DNA of 64,000 nt from Acanthochlamys bracteata (GCA_019914995.1 JAFKAK010000438.1:1-64000); one strand, 5' to 3'; numbered from the stretch's first letter, positions 12,359-23,663 are shown. Numbers and translations: made by a program. The notes: a model not told the origin generated them from the sequence alone.

Positions 12359-13604
12359 CTAGTTTCTGGCCGTTACGGAGACCTTCGGTTGGTTGAACCC
12401 GAAGGTGAAGCCGTTCGTGCCGCTCGTACCTTCCGATGCTTTGACGTCGTAATCTATGCGAGGGTGGCGGGAACACTGCTTTCGCATTTTGGAAATGGTC
12501 AGGTCCAACTCCTGTGACTGGTACTTGCTGTCTCCGAGGGCAGGCGTTTGGAGGTGAGGGACGCGTGAACTTCGCGGAGGAAAGGTCGCAAGACGGGAAT
12601 GCATTGGACGAGGATGGTACCGGCTGCTTCAGAGGGTACCAAACGTTGGAGATGCCATTACGCCCTGGGACTGTCGGGTTCAATTGGCAGTAAGTGGAAG
12701 AGAAAGGCACACAGTAGTAGAAGGTCGCGCTTGTTGCCCTCGTCTTTCCAGGCTACGCGGACGGCTGCGACGATCGCAACACTGTTTGCAATAGTCAGTC
12801 ATGAGGCTTGCAGTTATGAGGAGCTGTTGCTTACATGACTCCCAGGCTCATCGTGATGCAGAGGCCAATCTTTTCGCTCTTCTTCATATCAATTTCAGGT
12901 AATCCACCATGGGAAAGGGCGAAGATGAAGTCCATGATGATGTTGTATACTGCTTCAGTCAGTGCTATCCCTTCAGACTACTGACGGTGATTCGACTCAC
13001 TGTTGCCAGCCTCTTTAAAGTCGTCTCGAAAGCCCTTATCGACGCAAAAAATTCAGCCGGTAATAAACATCATAGCTTTTCTCGTCGCAAAGCTTTTTGC
13101 CCATTGGAATATGATCTTGACAATCATCCACGCGTTCATCGTAGCGATAAAGAACCAGATCATCGTTTGCTGGTAACGGTTGGTGAGTTTAAGCAGCGTC
13201 ACGCCAAACGCCGTCTTGCTCACGCCTGGCCCGCAGAGATTAGTACACGAGGAGATGTTGATAGTATGTGCATGCGGTCGTCCCATTTCGAGCCATTGGT
13301 CGGGACGTAGCCGGTGTGATACTGGTGGACGATCACCGCGTCGGTGAGCAATAGCATACTCTGCAGCTATCTTAGCATGAACCCAGCTTGCATGTAAGCA
13401 CCAGGAGTACTCACCCATGCGACAATGAGGATATAGTCGTCGTACCAGAGACCATGGCGACGAGTGATCTTGCAGTAAACCTCAGGACTAGAAATACCGT
13501 CGCACCCGCGAACAGCGACCACAGTCCCGCATTTAATTCCTTCTCGGATTCACATAGTTGGGAATGCTATCCGCGCCGTCGCTCTTTCGTGGTCTCAACC
13601 ACAT
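12359..13604 (-). CDS. PTH11/SAT4-like rhodopsin-fold integral membrane protein (frameshifted)
   Basis: The product belongs to the fungal rhodopsin-domain family (PTH11-like receptors; SAT4 domain), expected to be a seven-helix plasma membrane protein. I chose ATG 13,604. The first helix (L-W-S-L-F-A-G-A-T-V-F-L-V-L-R-F, about 13,535-13,490) is followed by the family word W-Y-D-D-Y-I-L near 13,450. Later come S-K-T-A-F-G-V-T-L-L near 13,200, a hydrophobic helix with M-I-W-F-F-I-A-T-M-N near 13,155, and P-E-I-D-M-K-K-S-E-K-I-G-L near 12,890, ahead of an intron of about 53 nt (12,835-12,783). The tail is polar and ends at 12,359. At least three single-base frameshifts interrupt it. The family is known for roles in surface sensing and appressorium formation in some plant pathogens; the role here is unknown. 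It is the only recognisable gene in a 2.8-kb islet between two transposon blocks. Confidence 0.8.
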
Positions 13605-14540
13605 GTTATGTCCAGGCACAGCCGTTCATTCGCACGCTCGATTCCCAGTGTCACAGTTCAAAAGCAAGTCACAAGATTGATGTCATGGATGGGAAAGGTG
13701 ACAGTGACAACGACAGCGGCAGCCAGATTCAAGGTTTGCGAGGCGGGCCGTCCAAGACAATACGCGTGCGCTGCAATTGTTCTGAAACAGCCATAGGGAG
13801 GCACATGTCCTGGAAACCACGTGTTCCTGAAACCACAATCCTGGGACGCCACCCGAATCTGACCCACGCGCCGCACGCTTTGACCGCGGGTGACGCAGAT
13901 TTGAGACATGAACGGCGTCTTAGCTGCCTCTTTTGCGTGGTTGCTCCGCGCGCGAGTGAGCACTACCAATCGAGTACCCACGAGCAGAGGACGAGCGCCT
14001 ACTGTCCTACCCTCTCTCCACCAGCGCCAGAAATGCCTGTTACGTCGATGTGATACCAGGACGCGTGGTGAAGCCCATTCTGCTTCGGCAACTCTTGCTA
14101 GTGCTCTCCACGTCTCGTCGCATTCCTACGCGAATGTTTCCACACCCCTCGCTCGCAACCCTGTTCGGGGGCCTCGCCGAACAAGGCCGGAGTCTCACCA
14201 ATTTCCACGTCTAGATTACAAGCCCCGTATCCGCTTACACAGCGTGTTCGCGGGCAGGTCAATAAGCTCTATCTGGTAAGGACTTGCGGGGGTTCCACTT
14301 CGCGCCTTGGCCATCGTCAATACGACTTTTCCCATACAAAGGCCCGTTTTTCAATGTTGCTTATTACAAATGTCCACCCAGGTGCCTAGATGCGGCTCCT
14401 CAGCCATCTCGTCAATTCGTCGTTATACTTTGTGCGGCATTTTTGGCGTATTGTAACCATCTGTGATATCATCTTTACGTGGTTCACAAGCTTGAGCCGC
14501 CCACCTAAGCGAATCGCCCACACCCATTATCGCGTCGCCT
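13605..14540. other. GC-balanced intergenic stretch, no gene recognised
   Basis: Several overlapping open frames exist on both strands, but none shows a family motif, signal peptide or coherent composition. It would contain the promoter of the PTH11-like gene (minus strand). Composition drops to AT-rich at about 14,540. Confidence 0.5.
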
Positions 14541-14892
14541 TCGCGGCAATAACGTAATATCTTAATAATATTAAACCTCGAGGACCTATACGAAAAGGTA
14601 ATATGTACTGCCTATCTTTCTAATTCCCTAATATATTTTAATCCTATTTTTAATTTTATTCCATTTTTTTGAACGCCTTATACGCTACTATGCCTAAAAC
14701 TTACTCAGCCCATAAGTCTACGCATTTAAGTTTAGTAGCCTAATAATTCATTCATTGCTTTTTTTAGACTATAGAGGTATAAAGTTAATTATAGAGTCTA
14801 AATTACTCGCTCTTATATCCGCTAGATTATAGATTAGTAAATAGATATAATTCTTCACTAAAATTAACCTTACATGAGATTGTTTAACTTAT

Positions 14893-17763
14893 TCTATTAG
14901 GACGCGGGTTAATATTAGAACCCGGTTTAGTTTTTCTTAGTAAAACTAATACCATCTTTAATCCACTATGTCTGAATAGAATAATGCGTTTTATACTAAA
15001 TAAGAAGGTAGAATTAAACTTACCCTTTAGCCCTTTTAAAATCACAAATTAATAAGCTTAAAAAACGCCGCTACCTTATATAACGTTTGACTAATAGCGC
15101 ACTAGTTAATATAATGAAAAGTAGATTCTACAGAAAGACGCACTAGTATAATAAAGCTTACCTAACTAAGAGTAGACTAATCTAATATATTCTAAACCTA
15201 GAGTTATAAGGATTCACGCCCTAGTTATATAGAATAGAAAATATAGCTTCTAAATTACCAGCTATTTAGCATAGAGACCTAAAGAGAATAATAGGCTTAG
15301 AGATTTATGGCGTATATATATTGGAAAGGTTTCAGATTAGTCATTTGTAGTCTCTAGAATAAGGTTTAATTTTCGGTTTCTTCGTTCCTAATGTAAAGAA
15401 GGAGGTGAGCAGCGTAATTATCTCTTGGGCGGAGGAGAAATAGATCTTTTTAGAGGTGGCCAAATATTGTGGTTTAAGATAATCTCAGAGCCAAGCTAGA
15501 CGTGTGTCCCTAGACGAGAGGCTATACGTGCTCTTTTTGGTAGGGGTATTGGTTGCTATTAATACCTAGTGTATCCTAAATAGAAGCTTACCATTATTAA
15601 AAGGTAGGGTTTTGTCTATTAGTGAGTTCGTTAATATTTAGGGTCTTTTTAAATAGCTTTTGTTTTAACTATAAATAAGATTTTTGGTTAGTGGTATTTT
15701 AGTTATTATTATAGGGGACTTATTTTAAGGTTAGTTTAACGTCTATAACTAGGGCTCTATTAAGGCAATCTATTAATATAATTTACTAACTTTTACTAGG
15801 TCTAGACCTAGTGTAGAATTCCCTAGACTTAAGGGCTCTATCTCCTTAGACTCTTAATTTATCTTCTGGGGGTAGGACAACTAAGAGTTAATTTAGTTCT
15901 ATATATAAACTAATTATTATAATAGTCTAGACTACTAATAGGTGTAATTTAGGTATATATTAACGTTTGTCTTTAATTCTACTAGGTTATTAGTAGTCTC
16001 TTAGTTTCTACTATAGTAAAATCTAATATAGCTTATCTAGAAGGTAATTTAGTATTATAAAAGACTAGAAGTTCTCAACCTAAAAGCTTTAGTTTAAAGG
16101 AGGTCTCTAAATTCCTATCTATAGTTATTTAAACGTGACCTAAAGGTGGTTAGTTCCTTTCTCTATTCTAGAATAGAGATATAATAATAAGTAATATTCT
16201 TAAAGAGGCTATTACTAGTAAGTAAGTTTTCTATTATAATATATTAGCGCAGAAAAAACAAATTATCTATATAGGGTCTAAGACTAGTTAGAGGCATATA
16301 GCTATGCGTAATAGCTTAATAGATACCTAAATAAATTACTACCTATAGGCCTTACATAAAAAACAATAGAAAACTATAGAGATATATAGTATAAGGACCT
16401 CCTTATATATCCTATACTGGGGTAGTGTCCACTATTACACCTTTATTAGTCCGCCAATTAGGGGCTAAGTAGGTGTCTAATTATTACCAGGAATTGCTAA
16501 ACTCTTTGTTAAACCCTATCTAGTTTCAAATTAGATAGGTTAGGCTTACACTTAACTATTGTGCTTCAGGGCGGGTTTATATGTAATAGTAACGTGGAAC
16601 ATGTTATAGTATACACCTAAGCTAAAAATGGGCTTTTATTAAGTAAAGGATTATTAAAGAATATGGTAGGAAGATCTAGACGTAATTAAAATATAGTTTT
16701 AGCTTATAGAGTAGATAAAAGCTAAGTATAGTATAAAGGTTACTTATCCTAAATAGTTGTTAAAAGCTACTAGTCCTAGGATTTTTAAGAATTATTACTT
16801 AGGATTAAGGTTCTAACGCTGTATATACCTCCACACTTATCTATATCTTCTAACTACTTAATATAGTTTTATTATTATTATTAAAGTTAAGTACTCTAAT
16901 GCGTCTAGGACGTAGCATAAAAACAAATCTCTTATATTAATAAAGAATTTTTTCTACTAGCCTATTCAACACAGTTTTTTAGGTGTTTATAGTAAAAAAC
17001 TAAAAATAAAGCCTTTAAGGCCACTAGGCTTATACTTACTAAATTTTGGTAGTATAGACCACTTTAATTTAATACTAAGAACTCTACTAGCACTACACAC
17101 TCTAACACACCTTAGTAATTAAAACCCTAAGTAATATAGATTAACCTAAGTCTTGGATAAAGCTAGTAATATAATCTATAAAAAAAATTTATAGATATCC
17201 TTACAAGGCTTATATAGCTTAGAATAGGTATAGCCAGAGCCTATTATACTAACACATTCTAATAATAACCTGAACTTATAGAACTTTAGAAGTTAATAGA
17301 GGTGTTAACTAAATAAAAGTTATATAAAAAAAGCGTCTAAGATATAGTAGAATATAACACTTTAGTAAGGAACTAGATTTCATTACTATAAGTCTAAATA
17401 TTTGGGCATAATAATTTAAAAGAGTTTAGGGTAGTAATACTAAGAGAGGATCCTTTAACTAACACTACTATAGTAGGTGTAAAGGAACTAGGTGTAATAT
17501 ATAAATCTACTAGGAGGTAAAATTGTAACCTTCTGGGTTAGAAATAAACCTTAGTAGGCTATTTTTTAAATAGTGTTTATAGTAATTTATAGTGATTTTA
17601 TTAGAGACTATAGTTAAAGGTAAAAAGATTACTCTAGCTTAATTCTAGAATAATAGTAACTTAGTAACTAAAAGTAGTATTAGGCCTAGTAGATTTATAG
17701 TAAATTAATATTAAACTATAGTAATAATACTGTTTTACTACTTATATATAGTATTATAGGTAG
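14893..17763 (+). mobile_element. Fot1/pogo transposon interrupted by another element
   Basis: The 5' terminal repeat starts at about 14,893, and the following 430 bases match, inverted, the 5' ends at 43,562 and 20,757. Homology stops at about 15,320 and resumes at 16,640 with the transposase segment that ends in A-K-Y-S-I-K at 16,734. That segment joins directly to the C-terminal part, where Y-I-P-P-H-L-S at about 16,823-16,843 is the RIP form of the P-P-H-S-S-H-L-L-Q-P-L-D-V region. The DETGF catalytic region is deleted. The 3' part runs to 17,763, where a Copia LTR begins. Confidence 0.75.
15325..16635. mobile_element. Insertion inside the Fot1 copy; ends with a three-copy LTR-like repeat
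   Basis: This 1.3 kb interrupts the Fot1 sequence. Its right part (16,265-16,620) matches 37,745-38,015 and 40,965-41,270, including GTCCGCCAATTAGGG. The left part (15,325-16,260) is unlike other parts of the window. A frame near 15,750-15,990 hints at a LINE endonuclease, but too weakly to call. Confidence 0.55.
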
Positions 17764-18287
17764 TATACTATAAAGAAGTCTTACTTTAAGTCTTATTTCT
17801 AGGCTAAGTAAAGCTTTACAATTTGTTTCCCAAACAGGTTTAGCCTATATTACTAATCTAGTATTATAACTAGATTCTTTATTAAAAATGGAATAGATTG
17901 GTATATTTCTTGGCATTATAGCCAAATTAACTAGGGAGATATTTAGAATGGAAATTGGTTGAATAAGGAAGAAACTTTGAGGTTATTCTCCTAGCATAGC
18001 CAAAAGTCTATTACGTCTACGATTACAATCCATTTCGTAGATAGTAGATTCTAGTACGAGAATTACTCATTTACGTAATCTGAATTCTTTTAGCAAAAAT
18101 ATTCTGAAATATGCTTAGTAATAGCGGATGAAAACGTACATAGAGACCTGTTTCCTCCGTACTTAGTCCTATACCTAGAACTAAAAACAAAACAATACAA
18201 AAATTGTCTATTTATTATTATCCTCCTCTTTTATTATTCTTTATACCTAGAAAGCTATAGCTTACTTAAGACTATTACTTCTAGTAA
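17764..18287 (+). mobile_element. Copia solo LTR
   Basis: About 520 bases align to the Copia 3' LTR at 8,546-9,085, including the central palindrome. No Copia internal sequence adjoins either side; Fot1 sequence flanks both. This is the expected product of LTR-LTR recombination. Confidence 0.8.
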
Positions 18288-18289
18288 AG

Positions 18290-19130
18290 TTAGACCTAAA
18301 GAGAAATAATAGGGTTAGAATATAAAGCGCGTATAATTAAACATCTGGGCCTTAATTTAGGTAAAGAATAGTTAAAGGATATATGGGATAATATAAAAGT
18401 AGATTTAACGTGTAGTTTAAGGATATATAGGAGACAAAGCTAAATTTATTATAAAGGATAGGACATCTATAACTAAAAATAAAACTAGTTTCTAAATAGG
18501 TGTAAATTTAGAAATAAAGGTAATAATAGGTTTAAAACGTTATCCTTTATCTACCCTTATTTAGCTACGTAATAAGGAGTAGGTTATAGTAATTTAACGT
18601 GTTTACCTTTACTAAGTAAATAACTTTACACTTTATTATCTATTAAGTGTAAGTTAATATCTTAGTATTGTATAAATATGAGACTCATATAGCTTAAAAT
18701 TAAAGCTCTTATTCCTTAAAATTAGCAGAGACTAATGATAAGCTTAGATTACGTAGTTAAACTACTTTAATATCTACATAACTCTATATTAGCTAAAATT
18801 ATAAAGGTTACCTATTCGAACTAGCTAAAAGCTACTAGTCTTGAGTTTTTCATACATATTAATCAAAATAAAAAGATTCTAATACCATGTGGGCCTATAC
18901 ACTTATTCTCTATTCTTTAGATTATTATTATAGTTTTTTTTCACGAAAGTTACAGTCTTTTAAATATAATAAAAACTTAGTATTAAGACATAGCTTTTAT
19001 ATAAATAAAGAAGGCTTCCTACTACCTTGTTATACCGTATTTTTAAGGTATTTATACTATAAGACTTTAAGAAAGCTTTTTAGTTAATTAGGGCCTGTTT
19101 CCTATAATAAGTTAGTAGTAATAATCTATT
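18290..19130 (+). pseudogene. Fot1/pogo transposase remnant (centre and C-terminus)
   Basis: The catalytic motif reads N-K-T-S-F-stop-I-G-V at 18,478-18,504. This is the Fot1/pogo D-E-T-G-F-Q-x-G motif after G-to-A and C-to-T changes at five codons. Further on, 18,887-19,087 stays open for 66 codons and aligns by pattern to the C-terminal transposase domain that starts with the L-L-Q-P-L-D-V block. G-P-V-S-Y-N follows at 19,091, matching the usual G-L-x-P-Y-D. The enzyme family is a Tc1/mariner-superfamily DDE transposase; this copy cannot be active. Confidence 0.85.
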
Positions 19131-19877
19131 TTAATCTTAACTCTTTTTTCTTCTAAGAACTTACTAGCTTTCATTTAATAAGCGGGGATAAGTTTGGCGT
19201 TTAGAATATTAATTATCGTGTAAATTTTTTTAGAAATAATTAAATAAAAACTAGTAAAAAGCTTATTATTTTATAAACGTTTTATTAGTTTCAGTTTCTA
19301 CTATATATACCTATATTAAAGGTGCTTTAGTGTCTTCTATAATCTAATAATTATCCCCTTAAAACTATGTATAAATATTGAAATTTTAGTCTTATATATG
19401 TTAATATTTTATAGTATTAGTTTGGGTGTACTTTATTTTTAAAGGAAAGCCTAGCTATAAAGGTAGTCTTTTATTTATTAATAAGGGCTTAGTCATCTTT
19501 TTATTAAGTAACCTAAATTTAAGATTAATTATAATAGCTTTATATTTTAGGTATTTATCTTTTTCTTTATATTAACCTAGGTTTTAGTGTACTAATTAAT
19601 TTTTAGATTTTTTTAAAAGCTCTATTACTAGGTTTACTATTAATTTTAGTTTTTCTATATTATTAAAGTCCTCTTTTAAATTTAAAAGATCCTCTTCCAT
19701 TTATACTTAACCTCATTTTAGGCGCTGTCTATTTCCTGAAACTAAGTATTATAGTTTTTAGCTATAAGCTAAAAAAGGCTATTCTTCCTTTTCTTTAGCT
19801 ATCTTATTATTTTAAAAAGTAAAAGCTAGTATATGAGGAATAGTAGTCAATTCACTATAGGTAGTATAATTATTTTT

Positions 19878-20190
19878 AATTATAACGTATTCTATTAGGA
19901 CCTAGGTTAGTTTTTTCTTAGTAATACTAACACCATTTTTAATCCACTATGTCTTAATAAAATAACGGATTCTTATACTAAACAAGAGGATAGAATTAAA
20001 CTTTCCTTTTTATTTTTATAAAATCACAAATTTATAAACATAACGCGCCGCTACCTCGTATAACGTTCTCACTAATAACGCTAACTAGTTAATATAATAG
20101 AAAGTAGTTTCTACTAGATAGATGCACTAGTATAATAAATCTTACTATTTTAACTAAAGAGTAGACGCTTATCTAATATATTCTTAACTA
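19878..20190 (+). mobile_element. Fot1/pogo 5'-end fragment
   Basis: The terminal repeat starts at about 19,878 and the next 310 bases match 14,893-15,200 and 37,358-37,680. The copy stops at 20,190, where an inverted 5' half of the same family begins. Confidence 0.75.
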
Positions 20191-20192
20191 CA

Positions 20193-20757
20193 CTAAGATA
20201 TAGACTTGCCCTTTATAAATAATAAAGGGTAGGTAGTATACCTAGTAGTGTAAACACTCTAGATTACTATAACCCTCTCCTTGTCGCCTAGCTAAATAAG
20301 GGGTAGGTTAAAAACGTCTTTCTAAATCTGTTATAACCTTTATTAAGCTAATAACGCCTGTTTGGAAACTAGTTATTAAAGTTGTGGATGTCCTTATCCT
20401 TTACACTATACTTGGCTTTATCTCCTCCATAAGCCAAAAACCACGTATTAATTACCTCTAGATCTTTCTACCGTATCCTTTAATAATCCTTTACTTAATT
20501 AAAGGCTATTTTAAGCTTAGGTATATACTATACAAATCTCTAAGCCTAACATTTCCTATAGGGTCTCTATGCCTAGTAGCTAGCAATTTATTGGCCATAT
20601 CTTCCACCTCGTACAACTAGGGCGCGAATCCTTTTAAATCTAGGTTAAGAATATATTAGATAGCGTCTGCTCTTTAGTTATAGTAAGCTTTATTATACTG
20701 GGGCATCTATTTAGTAGAAACTACTTTTTATTATATTAACTAGTTATTAGATTCATC
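20193..20757 (-). pseudogene. Fot1/pogo transposase 5' half, inverted and truncated
   Basis: This aligns directly to 42,868-43,390. On the minus strand it reads through the pogo transposase N-terminal half into D-K-D-I-H-N-F-N near 20,385, the start of the catalytic block, with one indel compared with 43,058. The terminal repeat is missing: the copy is cut at 20,757, exactly at the AT/GC border. Confidence 0.8.
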
Positions 20758-21566
20758 ATACGCGATCGAAATCCTCTCGGCTCACGTCTCGCTATCGTCT
20801 CTCAATCAGTTGCGTTATTACAAGATGAGACCTTGGTTCAAAGCATGGTTACAAGATTAGGACGCTCTATACAATGTATAAAAGTGAACCACACCTTCAA
20901 AGTTGAGTTATCACCGAGACGTCAGTATGCATCGACTGCGGTTGACGCATTAGCCTCCGCATAGAAGTCTTATTGAGAAGCCAGGTATACCTCTACGTCA
21001 TTTGATTTTGACGTGTAGATCGGAACGAGTGTCCGTATCAGCCTAAAATTGGCTCGCGTCCATCGCTGCGAAAGCCATGGCAGTTTTTCTTTCAAGTAAA
21101 GCGCTCCAAGCTCTTCGTCAATTCGGCAGTGTTTATCCACCGCAGTGCTCCCAATACCAGTGCGGTCCTTTTTGTACTGCAAGCCGTCAAAAAGTTACGT
21201 TTAGTATACCAGTACATTGTCCTTATGTGTGCAGGAGTAATGTACCCGAACCCGTGACCACCCAGTCCATCAGGTTCAGCTAAGAAATTTACTTTGTCAA
21301 ACATTCGTAAAAAAAAAAAATTGAGATCAGCAGTTTCAGCCTTGATTTTACTACTTTCTAAAAAAAGTGATGGACTGGTTTCAATTTTTGATCCAAACCA
21401 ATGCTTCCATATATTGAAAAGATCAGCTCCTATCACCCTCACTTGCAACAGGTGATCAGGCCCTTCGACAAGCTCGAGGCCTTCGCTTCAAAGCTATCAT
21501 CCCGCTGTCACTAGTTCGGTATTGATCGTACAAACCCGCCCTATCAGTAGGGCACAGTATTCCGTG
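20758..21566. other. GC-balanced stretch at the AT border, no gene recognised
   Basis: There are open frames on the minus strand (21,092-21,448) without recognisable motifs, and a run of 12-13 A at about 21,308. No feature is called. Confidence 0.4.
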
Positions 21567-21851
21567 TTAACGGGCCAACGCCGGTCCAACGCTAATCTGC
21601 GTTGTCATTAAACTCACAAAGCCAGTAGTGCAGCAAATGCCATTGAAAATATCCGAATCGCCAGCTGAGCAATGACCAAAGCCATCGCAAGTGTTGGCTT
21701 CCGTGGTGTTGCAAGTCTGTATCGATAGATGGCATTGGTCGCATTTAATCAAATGAACAGGAGTTTCAGCGACGTACGCTAGTGATGAATTGTTGGCCGT
21801 TGTGAGGTTGAAGCCGGCGGCGAGCAGGGTGATGAAAGGAGGAAAATGCAT
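21567..21851 (-). CDS. Small secreted cysteine-rich protein (effector-like candidate)
   Basis: The intact frame encodes 94 residues from ATG 21,851. The first 20 or so residues form a signal-peptide-like start (hydrophobic core I-T-L-L-A-A-G-F, then T-T-A-N-N). The mature part has seven cysteines spaced C-x2-C-x7-C-x7-C-x6-C-x11-CC and two or more N-x-T/S sites. No known domain is recognised. Small, secreted, Cys-rich and next to a RIP-mutated AT block is the usual profile of fungal effector candidates; the role is inference only. The odd cysteine number could mean a missed exon or a frameshift near the C-terminus. Confidence 0.55.
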   Translation of the reverse strand: MHFPPFITLLAAGFNLTTANNSSLAYVAETPVHLIKCDQCHLSIQTCNTTEANTCDGFGHCSAGDSDIFNGICCTTGFVSLMTTQISVGPALAR

Positions 21852-22574
21852 GTTAGGTGATAATTATATGAGGAGTTGATTGACTACGGATGAGGAAGCT
21901 GTGAACGTCTCGTCTGTCCTTCCAGAACTTTGTGACGGGCGCTGATTTTATGCCAGCGAATTCCAGTTTAGTGCCAACCGTTCGTCGGCATGAAGAGACC
22001 AAAAGATTGATCGTCGGACACATATCCTGCAAGCTCAGAACCTGGGTCCACGGCAGCGTCTCGCTCCTCGAGACATTTCGTCCCTGTTGCCGAGGACAAA
22101 TCCACCGCGTTGTACCTGCATCCTTTGTTAGCCCACATGTATTAAACAGCAGTGCTGTGAAATATGCTGATGTGGTAGAGGTTCAAATTCTACTGGTTGA
22201 ATATTACTTTTATAAGCCCAGATTTTGTACGCAGGTCCTGAATGCATGCTTCAAAAAAACAGCCATATCGGGATTTATAGGCTGTTGGGGTCTTGCGCGT
22301 TTATTTCTGGCTCTCTCGTTTATTCTGAGTTCCACCCGACAGACAGAAGCGGAGAATTGTTCAGCTCCGCTTCCTTCTCCATATTCTTCTCGCACTTGGC
22401 GTGCCTTGGGTTTTCCTTTTCTTCTGTGCCATCTCTCGACAAACTGTTCTGCTGCCTCACGCTCAGCCCTTTCACGTTTGTACATCTCTCTCGGATTTCT
22501 CACGCTCACCTCTTTCACGCTCCGGCCAAAAGCTTCGGTACGAGGCTGCGAATAAAACTAGAACGAAGTTTGTC

Positions 22575-23294
22575 TTAAACCGACCTGCTCAGCTCTGCCT
22601 CTTTCTGCTTCTTCTTGTCCGGCTTCGCGTCCTCCATCTCTTGCCTCCATGCGGACCTGTAGCGTTGTTCGCCAGCCTCGCGTTCCGCCTTGATCTTAGC
22701 CGCTAGTTTCCCAACTGCCTCAGGGTCTGCACCTCCATCCAGTTGATCTTGCGCTTTCAGCGTCGTTTCGAACTCTTTGCGTATTTCGCGGCGAACGGCA
22801 CGCTTGGTTTTATTCTTCTGGATGTCCATAACGGTGTGATATCGCTTGACCATCCGGGCCACCACACTTTTCAGAAACGGTTGGCTGTCAACAAAATTGT
22901 TCAGCTTCTCGACGTGTTCCACGGCACCTTCACGGATGAATCCAGCGATGCGGTCGCTGGTGAGACGGAGGTAGAGATCCTCGGAGTCAAGTGCGACTTT
23001 TGATGATGATCTGGACGTCTGAAGCGAGAAGGGCTGGTTGTGCAACTTTCACCAGTAGAAGTTGTGGATGTGCGTAACGTAGCTCTTTGAGCAAGAAGAC
23101 CTGCAGCCTTCAAGATGCGTAAAGTCGGCTTCTAGGTCGTTCTTGAAGCGTAGAATGAGGGCCTTCTTTGAGTGAGCCGCGCATGGAGTAACAGCCGATG
23201 GAAATGATTGCATTAAATCCTGTGCCTGGCGGGGACGGATGTCTGAGTGCTCGTCGGCGAGTTGCGGAATGTCTGGCAGGAACGTATTCCGCAT
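22575..23294 (-). CDS. Hypothetical protein with charged helical C-terminus (frameshifted)
   Basis: I do not recognise the family. The clearest part (22,575-22,990) is about 140 residues, mostly charged and helix-prone. It includes a segment with V-D-S-Q-P-F-L-K-S-V-V-A-R and then K-N-K-T-K-R-A-V-R-R-E, and ends in a Lys/Glu-rich tail with D-K-K-K-Q-K-E-A-E. Upstream, around 23,110-23,290, another frame with D-F-T-H-L-E-G-C looks like the N-terminal part, so at least one frameshift or a short intron lies near 23,045. ATG 23,294 is the likely but unproven start. A second charged frame at 22,210-22,518 may be a continuation or chance. Confidence 0.5.
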
Positions 23295-23663
23295 GGGTAG
23301 GTTGCGGTGGGGATAGCGTTGATGCATGCGGGGGTTGCGGCAGCGAAACCGGCAATGGGTTTGGATGTTGATGTTGCGGGGCGTGGTCTCAGAACCCAAG
23401 TGGGTGTGTCTGAATATTATACGGCTATATGGCGATGCGCGGAAATGCGGATTGGAGAAACGCTGCGCCAATCTGCGCTTAAGAATTTGAGTCCATGTGT
23501 TTGCTGTTTGCCCATGCTGGAAGAAGTCAAGGCACGTGAGTTCTGCTCTCGATAGCGTGAAAGCTGAGAAACTTTGTGGACTGCATGCCTCTAAGAGACA
23601 GCGTACGCACCATGTCGTCCAGAGTTCATAACAAGTTCAAGCCAGCATTCCATCATATCCGCA

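Larger units (their letters stand above)
14541..20757. other. AT-rich, RIP-mutated transposon block 2
   Basis: The block consists of Fot1/pogo copies and fragments (14,893-15,320; 16,640-17,763; 18,290-19,130; 19,878-20,190; 20,193-20,757), a 1.3-kb insertion (15,325-16,635) and a Copia solo LTR (17,764-18,287). Its right edge coincides with the truncation of a Fot1 copy at 20,757, where GC content jumps within a few bases. Confidence 0.9.

Noticed and set aside
13388..14053. Longest plus-strand open frame in the small GC islet
   Set aside because: It runs antisense to the start of the PTH11-like gene, where conserved helices are read on the minus strand, and has no motif of its own.
15700..16000. 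Possible LINE (Tad-like) endonuclease remnant
   Set aside because: Only a vague similarity after assuming many RIP changes; no reverse-transcriptase motif nearby.
21092..21448. 118-codon minus-strand frame near the AT border
   Set aside because: No motif or signal peptide, and its middle is disturbed by a poly-A run.
22182..22200. T-arm-like sequence GGTTCAAAT with pairing flanks
   Set aside because: No matching acceptor, D or anticodon arms were found around it, so no tRNA is called.
22210..22518. Charged minus-strand frame downstream of the hypothetical gene
   Set aside because: Could be a continuation of the gene at 22,575-23,294, but no join could be supported.
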